A DNA stretch of 10,155 nucleotides from Desulfocapsa sp. Its GTDB lineage: Bacteria > Desulfobacterota > Desulfobulbia > Desulfobulbales > Desulfocapsaceae. The notes beneath the pieces were generated by a model. It was not told the origin of the DNA. It did no database searches and saw only the letters and a program-made list of their open reading frames with translations. The stretch's first letter is position 1. Each line of letters begins with the position of its first letter. Location: NCBI GenBank assembly GCA_029934815.1, contig JAOZLM010000061.1, positions 1 through 10,155 of the forward strand. The letters are read 5' to 3'. Below are positions 1-6,636 of the stretch, piece after piece. The position numbers and the translations under genes are program-made.

Positions 1-1
1 C

Positions 2-76
2 ATGATTAAATATTACCTGTAAATGAAATTTTGGCATAATAAACTGCAAGGGACCGATGGGCAGCACATGCGGCAT
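2..76 (-). CDS. Possible N-terminus of a further gene in the operon (partial, runs off the left edge)
   Basis: After the hydrolase stop codon, a frame opens with ATG at 76-74 and stays open for 25 codons to the window edge; it begins MPHVLPIGPLQF. An AGG about eight bases upstream could serve as a weak ribosome-binding site. The fragment is too short to assign to a family. An alternative is that the next gene starts at the ATG formed by bases 3-1, or that these 100 bases are only trailer. No terminator-like hairpin is seen here, so the operon may continue out of the window. Confidence 0.22.
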   Translation of the reverse strand, partial: MPHVLPIGPLQFIMPKFHLQVIFNH

Positions 77-100
77 ACTCTTGCCTGATCCGAATATTGC

Positions 101-760
101 TTATGCTTCTGCTTCACTGAGCAAAAATGTTTCAACAATCCTAGAGACATCCCCTTCCCGACCAATAAAAAAGTGATCACAATCTGAAATCTGCTGTTTA
201 ATTATCGAACTATTCAAACGTACTTTCTCAGTGGCCAGGAGAGCATCATTTTCTGCAAATACAAATAAGGCAATAGAGGAAAGCTGAGCTAAGCCTTTAA
301 AATCGTGTTCTGCAAGCGGAGGTGTTATGGCCGTGAGACTAAGAGCTGATTCAGAAAGAGCAGAGAGTGCGATGTAACTACCAAAGGAGTATCCAAGCAG
401 GTGGCAATCAGTGAATAACCGTTTACTCCATTCTATCACCTGCTCCGTATCAGAAACAATGCATGAAAAGTCTCCACTCTCGTCCAATTTGTTCCAATAT
501 TCAAAAAGAGGGAGGTCAGGTTCTGCTTTAAAACTTTTCCCCACTCCTCGATAATTAAACGAAAGAACCGGGAAATGACTACTCAGGACATCTGCAAGAC
601 TTGTGATAACGTTGTTATCCATATTGCCAGCAAGAAGTGGATGGGGAGGACAAAGAATCACACCCGGTTTGCCATTATTTTCTTCCTTGTAACGTAATCG
701 TCCCTCAAGCATTCCTGCTGAGCAAGGGATTTTGAAATCCTGGCAAAAACAGTCTGTCAC
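101..760 (-). CDS. Small alpha/beta hydrolase (COG2945-like, probable esterase/thioesterase)
   Basis: This 219-residue protein has the size and layout of small cytoplasmic alpha/beta hydrolases. A PPHPL-x4-MDNNV segment (about 38-51) matches the HPHPL...MDN motif of the COG2945 group and is followed by FNYRGVGKS (68-76). The nucleophile elbow is GYSFG with Ser125, the likely acid is Asp172 (AEND) and the likely base His196 (CDHFF), so the triad looks intact. There is no signal peptide or membrane segment. The start is GTG at 760, two bases after the previous stop codon, and is supported by AGGGG nine bases upstream; a later Met17 start would remove the first beta-strand. As the last complete gene of the operon it may hydrolyse an ester or acyl thioester, either releasing product or proof-reading a carrier. 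The substrate cannot be read from sequence. Confidence 0.85.
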   Translation of the reverse strand: MTDCFCQDFKIPCSAGMLEGRLRYKEENNGKPGVILCPPHPLLAGNMDNNVITSLADVLSSHFPVLSFNYRGVGKSFKAEPDLPLFEYWNKLDESGDFSCIVSDTEQVIEWSKRLFTDCHLLGYSFGSYIALSALSESALSLTAITPPLAEHDFKGLAQLSSIALFVFAENDALLATEKVRLNSSIIKQQISDCDHFFIGREGDVSRIVETFLLSEAEA

Positions 761-761
761 C

Positions 762-1793
762 TTAGTATACCCCTGTGCTGCTGTTTTTTTGATAGGATAA
801 TCCTTCTATCTGAGACAGGCATTGTTCGCCATCAAACTCTTCTCGTATTGCAGTATCTCGTTCGAGCATATTGATGAGCAGGAACGATTTGTCAAAACGA
901 TGAAACAGCACTCGACCCCGTTTTCCGATTTCGACAGTTTCCGTCATTCGGGGTTTTTCTGTTTCTTTCTTCGGAAGAGGGATAAGTTTTAGATGGAGAG
1001 CCGGATCACAAACAAAGAAACGTGAACTCACTTCCGGCTTCTGTACTTTTTCAAAAGCGACCCCAAAAAGACTGTTTCCGTAGCCTGGGATAATCACTGC
1101 CGCCGGAAACAACTCGGTAAGTTTTCTGCTGGTTTCATTATCCTGTGCCATTCCCCCCGTATGAATTCCTCTGATCTGCTGCCGCTGTGCTGTACTCATT
1201 TTTTCGGCGAGCCCAAGGAGTAAGGGCGGAGTAGTGAAAAGAACGCTGATACTCTGCTGCTTAATTATATTTATAGCCTGATTAAAGAGATGATCCGTAT
1301 ACAGAAGATGTCCAATGGAACCTGCCTGTTGCTGTTTAATCCAACGCACATCACAATCAATTGAAAAAGGTTCGAGACTTTCACATCCCCTGGCAAAGGC
1401 TCTTGCTGCCTGAGCAATTACATGGGGGCCGGACGGACCGATAAAAAGCCAGCGTCCTGCTTTGGGAAAGTTGAAGCGGGCTGCCGTTTGCAGCCAGGGA
1501 TCGACAAATGCTGTTTGAAATTCTTCAGGGAGATACACTCTGCGACAGGGATCTCCCGTGGTGCCACCGGTTTCTGAAAGAATCATTTCGCTTTGACGAT
1601 GCAGGAGTGAAGCTGGAATAAAATCTTCTATGGGACGAGTTCGTAATTTATCAACATCCATTGCACCCAGTTGAAAAAGATCAGCTGCTTTTTGAAAATC
1701 AGAACGTTTGAGACCTTTCTTTTCCAGTACATCGAGCCAATATGGCGTTCCTTCCTCTTTGTCAAAATGTAAATCCAGAATAGAGTCAAACAT
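762..1793 (-). CDS. Short adenylate-forming enzyme, LuxE/PaaK-like acyl-activating protein
   Basis: Read from ATG 1793, the protein has 343 residues. SETGGTTGDP (73-82) matches the nucleotide-binding A3 loop of adenylate-forming enzymes. FIGPSGPH (117-124), TTPPLL (187-192), HTGGM (211-215) and GYGNSLFG (237-244) fit the PaaK/LuxE branch. The protein stops soon after the RGRVLFHRF / LERD region (292-312), so the small C-terminal domain that carries the catalytic lysine in CoA ligases is short or absent. It could activate a carboxylic acid as acyl-AMP and pass it to a protein, a carrier or CoA, which would supply the reductase encoded upstream. The open frame extends to 1862, but ATG 1793 has a strong GGAGGT site and overlaps the RND gene end by 8 bases. 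The extra 23 hydrophobic residues are therefore judged not translated. The substrate is unknown, and partial inactivity cannot be excluded. Confidence 0.8.
   Translation of the reverse strand: MFDSILDLHFDKEEGTPYWLDVLEKKGLKRSDFQKAADLFQLGAMDVDKLRTRPIEDFIPASLLHRQSEMILSETGGTTGDPCRRVYLPEEFQTAFVDPWLQTAARFNFPKAGRWLFIGPSGPHVIAQAARAFARGCESLEPFSIDCDVRWIKQQQAGSIGHLLYTDHLFNQAINIIKQQSISVLFTTPPLLLGLAEKMSTAQRQQIRGIHTGGMAQDNETSRKLTELFPAAVIIPGYGNSLFGVAFEKVQKPEVSSRFFVCDPALHLKLIPLPKKETEKPRMTETVEIGKRGRVLFHRFDKSFLLINMLERDTAIREEFDGEQCLSQIEGLSYQKNSSTGVY
770..774 (-). promoter_or_regulatory. Ribosome-binding site supporting the GTG start at 760
   Basis: AGGGG on the minus strand lies nine bases upstream of GTG, inside the end of the preceding adenylating-enzyme gene. 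It favours GTG 760 over the internal ATG of residue 17. Confidence 0.5.
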
Positions 1794-3759
1794 GTTTTTC
1801 ACCTCCAAGCAGCAAGACAGGTAATACAAAAAAATCACAGAGCAGAGCCATCCACAAAGCAAGGCTGATTAACAGCCCAAAATGACCAAGTGGAATAAAG
1901 GGAGATGCCAGAAAAGCAAGAAAACCAGTACCTGTGACCAGTGTTGTGGTGATAATTGGCGATCCTACTTCTTTGAACACACAATCCAATCGCTGGCTGG
2001 CAGACATCGTTTTGGGTTGATTCTGGTATCCGTAAAGCATGTGAATTGTATCATCAACCACAATACCGAAAATAATAGAGGCAACAGTCATAGTGGCCAC
2101 AGAAAGTGGAATATTAACCCACCCCATGACGGCCACTACAAAAACCACCGGAAGCAGATTGGGTACCATTGCAATCAGTCCTATTTTTAAAGACCTCAAA
2201 AGTATTCCGATAAGCAGAGAGATAGAGAGAAAGGCAAGACTGAAACTCTTGAGCATGGAAGAAAACAACTGTTTTTGTCCACTGGTATATAACGGGACTG
2301 AGCCTGTTACATAGTGCATTGCAGATGCCGCTACATTATTTTGAAAAAATGCTTCGATATTATCTGCAATAGCCAGTGTTTCTTCAGAAGAGATGGTTCG
2401 AATAAGAATTGTTAATCGCTCTACCTTGAGATTTGGCAGATAGAACTCAGGAATAAGCATTTTCGCAGCAAGGGAAACAACCTGGGTTGTTTGATTATCC
2501 ATGCTCAGGATAAAATGGGTAATCTCTTTATACTCAGCCGCCAGTTGTTTCAAATGGGGGGCTAAATCATCCCGTGATAACTCACGAGTAAAAAAATCTA
2601 CCTCTATGGGTGTGAGACCAATCCCAGCATCTTCAATGTTTTGATAATTTGTTCGTACAGTAGAATTATCAGTAAAAAACTCCAGGATTAAAGAACCCTT
2701 CTGCAAACGTCCAATACCAACAACGGCAAGTATCAGGGTGAGGGCTAATGTAATAAGAATTTTACTTCTATTTCGGGATATGAAATCACTTGTATGCTGC
2801 GGCAGGACAATTTTTCTCGAAAACTGCATTGGTTTCACAAAAACAGGAACAAGAATAAACGTTATTCCAAGAGACAATAACGTACCAACTGCTCCCCAAA
2901 ACCCGAGTTGCTGTACAGGACCATAAGAGGAAAACAACAGTGAAGCAAAACCTAAAGCAGTTGTTAATCCTGAAAGAATACAAGGTGGTGCAACACGGGA
3001 GAAGAGGCTGGCAGCAGTCTCTTTTGCGTCCCATTGTTTTATACAAAAGTGAATAGCATGCGCCATACCAAGGATTAACGTCAAAGGAGGTAAGGCCAGT
3101 AAGACCATATTCATTTTCACCCCGGAGAATCCCATAATGCCAACCAGCAATACAGCAGGAATTAAGCCACAACTTAGAATAAGAATAGTGGCCGAACGAC
3201 AGAGCAGAAAAACAACAATGGTGACGACAAGTAGAACAACAGGAAAAAGAACAGTGGTGGCCATACCTGACAGGTTATCCAGCTCTTTTGTCAGATACCA
3301 GACCCCACCCAGATAATAGGAGTCTATTTTATATGACTGCAGGACGGGCTCTACCTGATCAAGTATTCCTGCAAGTTGTGACTGACTGGCATCAGGAATG
3401 GGCACAATATTGAACAGAGTGGCCTTTTCCCCCTGCACTGTATCCACAAGAGTAGCCTGACATGAACCAATGGCTGATAAATTAGTAAAAGAAGTATTGA
3501 TCTTCGACATCTGCGCCCAGGCAATCTGCTCAGGTATCAGGATAATCAACGGATCAGTAAGCTGGGTACGATCAAGAAATTGCTGATAGGCCAGCCATTC
3601 GGGTGAATCTGTTGTCTGCCAGACCGGCAGCGAATTATCTACCTGACTTTTGGAGGCACCCAGGCCGCCAAGTACCAGAAGTAAAGCCATTAAAATCAGT
3701 ACGGCCTTTCGGTGCGTACGTATATTTATGGCGAAAGATGTAAGCAATGGCGCATTCAT
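1786..3759 (-). CDS. RND-superfamily (MMPL/Patched-like) inner-membrane exporter
   Basis: This 657-residue protein has the duplicated RND plan. TM1 (about 19-35) is followed by a first periplasmic loop (37-165), five helices (about 167-308), TM7 (333-350), a second large loop (352-503) and five final helices (about 505-651). IIFGIVVDDTIH (562-573) in TM10 carries the acidic pair expected of the proton relay. The matching site in the first half, LILGMAHAIH (228-237), has no acidic residue. Length and the lack of extra domains resemble the single-gene lipid or hopanoid-type exporters rather than drug efflux pumps, which are about 1000 residues. No membrane-fusion or outer-membrane partner is adjacent. 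It starts one base after the aminotransferase stop codon with only a weak ribosome-binding site, suggesting translational coupling. Its place among lipid-type enzymes suggests that it moves their product out of the inner membrane; this is inference. Confidence 0.9.
   Translation of the reverse strand: MNAPLLTSFAINIRTHRKAVLILMALLLVLGGLGASKSQVDNSLPVWQTTDSPEWLAYQQFLDRTQLTDPLIILIPEQIAWAQMSKINTSFTNLSAIGSCQATLVDTVQGEKATLFNIVPIPDASQSQLAGILDQVEPVLQSYKIDSYYLGGVWYLTKELDNLSGMATTVLFPVVLLVVTIVVFLLCRSATILILSCGLIPAVLLVGIMGFSGVKMNMVLLALPPLTLILGMAHAIHFCIKQWDAKETAASLFSRVAPPCILSGLTTALGFASLLFSSYGPVQQLGFWGAVGTLLSLGITFILVPVFVKPMQFSRKIVLPQHTSDFISRNRSKILITLALTLILAVVGIGRLQKGSLILEFFTDNSTVRTNYQNIEDAGIGLTPIEVDFFTRELSRDDLAPHLKQLAAEYKEITHFILSMDNQTTQVVSLAAKMLIPEFYLPNLKVERLTILIRTISSEETLAIADNIEAFFQNNVAASAMHYVTGSVPLYTSGQKQLFSSMLKSFSLAFLSISLLIGILLRSLKIGLIAMVPNLLPVVFVVAVMGWVNIPLSVATMTVASIIFGIVVDDTIHMLYGYQNQPKTMSASQRLDCVFKEVGSPIITTTLVTGTGFLAFLASPFIPLGHFGLLISLALWMALLCDFFVLPVLLLGGEKHV
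1801..1806 (-). promoter_or_regulatory. Strong ribosome-binding site fixing the adenylating-enzyme start at 1793
   Basis: GGAGGT on the minus strand ends seven bases before ATG 1793. It lies within the last codons of the RND gene and encodes part of its C-terminal LGGEKHV. It shows that the frame upstream to 1862 is not part of the protein. Confidence 0.75.
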
Positions 3760-3760
3760 G

Positions 3761-5215
3761 CTATTTCTTTACGAAAGAGAATGCCCAGGATCCTATGAAT
3801 TTAAGACCTGAATTACCCACTGCATGATTCACCCTGTTTTTCACAAGATCTTTTGGTCCCTGTTTTAAAATATCTTCAAGGGATTCAAGAAAATAAGCAA
3901 TCTGTTGTTCTGTTATAATCAAAGGTGGATACACCCGAAGGACTGCCCGGTTATTTAACATTAGAGTTCCAAGCACGCCATGCTGTTTAAGCAGTGCAGC
4001 GGCAACCATTCCCGGCAGGTGTTCACGTAATACGGATTTTAAACCGGGGAGTTTTAAAGGAAGATATTTTGCCTGATCGATAACATCCACATTAAATTCG
4101 ATACCCACCATCAAACCTTTTCCCCTAACGCCTTTTATCCATTCGGGGTATTTTTCCTGCAAGACCTTAAGCCCTGTGAGTAACTGTTCCCCTCGTTTGA
4201 TGGTATTTTCCAGCAGATTTTCTTCCTGCAACACTTCAAGAGCTGCCATGGACGCTGCACAGGCAGTTGCACGACCACCAAAAGTAGATGTTTGCACCAG
4301 ACAATCATGTGGATTTTCATAGGCCTTGTTAAATACCTTGGTGGTGGCGATGGTTGCTCCAATTGTGGCAACTCCTCCGCCTAAGGATTTGGCCATGGCT
4401 ACTATATCAGGAACGATACCTTCCTGTTCACAGGCGAGAAATGTACCGGTACGGCCCATTCCTGTCTGGATTTCATCTAAAATAAGCAAGACGCCAAAAC
4501 GATCGCAAAGTTTGCGTACTTCTTTAAAATAACCTTCTGGCGGAAGGATTACGCCTGCCTCACCCTGGACAGGTTCAAGGATCACAGCTGCAACCTGCTG
4601 TTGTCCATCTTTTTCATTTTCTATTAACAGTTTCTCGAGCTCTGCACTGTCTCCATAGCTCATGGACTGAGCTGGCAGTGTTGGGAAATACTCACGTAAT
4701 CTGTCACTGCCGGTAACCGATAACGCACCTATTGTCTTTCCGTGTAAAGCATTCTCTGCATAGAGAAACAGCGGACGTTGTCCTTTAAAACAGCGGGATG
4801 CAAGTTTTAACGCTGCCTCAACCGCTTCAGTACCTGAATTACAGAAATATACCTTACAAAGATCACCGGGAAGCAGCAGTGATAAATTGTGGGCAAGAAA
4901 AGCGGTATAAGGAGAGAGTAGTTCCTTTGAAAGATCTACCCGTTGTTGATTTTGCACCTCCTGCATGGCGCGCACAACACGCGGGTGGTTGTGCCCAAGA
5001 TTCAATGCCCCGTAGGAGGAGACAAAATCTATGATTTCTTTCCCTTCAGTTGATGTGATAACTGCGCCCTGTGCACTTTTCGGGTTTATAGCTGTATATT
5101 CACCGATCTCGAGTAATGCAACCAGCCCGGGATTAATATGCTCACGAAATTTTTCAACGGCCTCTTTATATGGGCGTGTTGTCACATCTTCAACGGGGAT
5201 CCATTTGCTATGCAT
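3761..5215 (-). CDS. Class III PLP-dependent aminotransferase
   Basis: The 484-residue protein has the complete set of fold-type I class III signatures: CNSGTEAVEAALKLA (125-139) for phosphate binding, NALHGKT (155-161), EPVQGEAGV (214-222), LILDEIQTGMGRTG (244-257) with Asp247 for the pyridine nitrogen, AKSLGGG with the PLP lysine at 276, and TSTFGG (309-314). The overall pattern is close to the ornithine/putrescine/4-aminobutyrate aminotransferase group, which acts on terminal amines or aldehydes. It would transfer an amino group to or from an aldehyde or ketone, and the neighbouring reductase is a plausible source of such a carbonyl. About 30 residues beyond the usual C-terminus (455-484, ending GSWAFSFVKK) are unassigned. 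The start ATG 5215 has AGGA seven bases upstream and follows the SDR gene by 20 bases. Substrate specificity cannot be fixed from sequence. Confidence 0.92.
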   Translation of the reverse strand: MHSKWIPVEDVTTRPYKEAVEKFREHINPGLVALLEIGEYTAINPKSAQGAVITSTEGKEIIDFVSSYGALNLGHNHPRVVRAMQEVQNQQRVDLSKELLSPYTAFLAHNLSLLLPGDLCKVYFCNSGTEAVEAALKLASRCFKGQRPLFLYAENALHGKTIGALSVTGSDRLREYFPTLPAQSMSYGDSAELEKLLIENEKDGQQQVAAVILEPVQGEAGVILPPEGYFKEVRKLCDRFGVLLILDEIQTGMGRTGTFLACEQEGIVPDIVAMAKSLGGGVATIGATIATTKVFNKAYENPHDCLVQTSTFGGRATACAASMAALEVLQEENLLENTIKRGEQLLTGLKVLQEKYPEWIKGVRGKGLMVGIEFNVDVIDQAKYLPLKLPGLKSVLREHLPGMVAAALLKQHGVLGTLMLNNRAVLRVYPPLIITEQQIAYFLESLEDILKQGPKDLVKNRVNHAVGNSGLKFIGSWAFSFVKK

Positions 5216-5235
5216 TGTTCTATCCTGTAATTACT

Positions 5236-6636
5236 TTAAAAAATATACGGGTATTCATGGAAGAATTCTTCCAGCGCTGTTGCCGTACGCAGTGCTTCTT
5301 TCGGGTTAGCTTTCAACTGGATTGTCCCTTGAAAAAAACCTTTCTGGGGAGAGATTTTACCGGATGCGATATCCAGAAACGACTTTCCATCGGTACTGTA
5401 ACCAAAATCACCAGAACACCCTTCTTTAATTGCCGTTAACACACCTTTTTCAATGCTGATCTGCCAGGTCGTATACCCTTTTATTTCCACATGAAAACAA
5501 GCCGACAACGAGGCAAGATTTTTGATTAAAGGTTTCCCGGTATGTTTTGCCAGAAAATGTTTAAAATAGCTGTCCAGATGGAATTTCTCATCGTAACTAA
5601 CTACCTTTTGCAGTTCCTGTTTATTGGCAAGAAAGCTGGCAAACGTTGTAAGCAATGCCTCTTCTGTGACAGCAGGAAGTACTTCCCTGCCAAGTGCATT
5701 CTCAAGATTTTCCCGTAAAAAGATTGTAGTCAGATTGAGATAAGGCGTATACATTTTTGTTTTTTTAGAAAGAATCTTCTCAGCCGTACTCAACTCGCAC
5801 GTTGCTAAGATATCCGCATCAACCCATGCCACAGCTTTTCTCGAAAAAGCCTGATTAAAGACCTGTTCCAGAATACTATTGCCAAGTGCTTTGTCGGGTA
5901 CCAGGTGATAGATTTTCTTGTGCACGGCATGATTTTGGGCAAGACTTGCAAGAGCTTCAGCCACCTCATCATCAAAAACAAAAGGTAAGTGGGCTCTTGC
6001 ATTTCCGGCTACCCGAATAGTTGTTAAGTCCTGATTTCTTTTCACACTACCAAGACATAATCTGAATACTCCGTCTAAAAAGACAAGCGGCCCAAAGACT
6101 GATGTACTGGCAGTGGTAGGCGTTCGCTCCAGAATAATGGAAGGCCGGTAAACGGTATACTTAGGGGTCGGCTCTTCACGAAGAACAGCTTCGCCATGTG
6201 CTTTGGATTCTTCATAAAAGTTATGAAAACTTTGACCACTTTGCAATTGTTTTTCACTGAACTCCCCTTCCCATTCACCGCAAACAAAAGCCGTTGAAAC
6301 GTGGTGCAGCCATGCATTAGCTGACAGCGCCAATTCTTTTACGTGACGTACGCCATCAATATTAACTCTCCCGTACTCTTGAAGACTTTTTCCTTTAAAA
6401 TCTGTTCGTGCAGCAAGGTGAAAAATCGTATCTACTTTATCACAAAGATTCTTCCAGATTGCTGCACTCTGCCCAAGCTTTGACTTACTGACATCGCCAG
6501 CAAGCCAGCGTACATTTTCGTTGCTATCTGCTTTCGGGTTTCGACACAGAGCTATTACATCATTCCCCTGTGATACCAGCAAACGTATTAGAGGCTGGCC
6601 AACAATACCACTTCCACCAGTTACAAGAATTGTCAT
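5236..6636 (-). CDS. Extended SDR / thioester-reductase-like enzyme fused to a C-terminal SCP2-like lipid-binding domain
   Basis: Residues 1 to about 250 form an NAD(P)-binding extended short-chain dehydrogenase. The nucleotide loop TGGSGIVG is at 6-13, GDV with Asp48 follows, HLAARTDF is at 73-80, the catalytic Ser is in HVSTAFV (112-118), and YEESK gives Tyr141 and Lys145. The VYRPSII segment (163-169) is typical of the thioester-reductase / fatty acyl-CoA reductase branch (NAD_binding_4, male-sterility type). After a helical middle part, residues of about 378-460 resemble an SCP2 sterol-carrier domain: alternating strands with WQISIEKG, GYSTDGKSFLDIASGKISP and GTIQLKANPKEAL. The fusion suggests that the enzyme reduces or dehydrogenates a hydrophobic substrate held by its own carrier domain. 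ATG 6636 overlaps the U32 gene stop as ATGA, so the two proteins are translationally coupled. The SDR call is firm; the SCP2 call is from pattern only. Confidence 0.85.
   Translation of the reverse strand: MTILVTGGSGIVGQPLIRLLVSQGNDVIALCRNPKADSNENVRWLAGDVSKSKLGQSAAIWKNLCDKVDTIFHLAARTDFKGKSLQEYGRVNIDGVRHVKELALSANAWLHHVSTAFVCGEWEGEFSEKQLQSGQSFHNFYEESKAHGEAVLREEPTPKYTVYRPSIILERTPTTASTSVFGPLVFLDGVFRLCLGSVKRNQDLTTIRVAGNARAHLPFVFDDEVAEALASLAQNHAVHKKIYHLVPDKALGNSILEQVFNQAFSRKAVAWVDADILATCELSTAEKILSKKTKMYTPYLNLTTIFLRENLENALGREVLPAVTEEALLTTFASFLANKQELQKVVSYDEKFHLDSYFKHFLAKHTGKPLIKNLASLSACFHVEIKGYTTWQISIEKGVLTAIKEGCSGDFGYSTDGKSFLDIASGKISPQKGFFQGTIQLKANPKEALRTATALEEFFHEYPYIF

Noticed and set aside
77..100. 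GSGKS, resembling an ATP-binding P-loop, just upstream of ATG 76 on the minus strand
   Set aside because: It directly follows the hydrolase TAA in the same frame with no start codon before it, so it could be translated only by readthrough. Treated as chance.
1794..1862. Hydrophobic 23-residue N-terminal extension of the adenylating enzyme that would look like a membrane anchor
   Set aside because: It overlaps the end of the RND gene in another frame, and a strong GGAGGT site directly precedes the internal ATG 1793, where conserved protein begins.
2093..3172. Several open frames within the RND gene on both strands
   Set aside because: They are shadows of the RND coding sequence: no ribosome-binding sites, unlikely compositions, and complete overlap with a well-supported gene.
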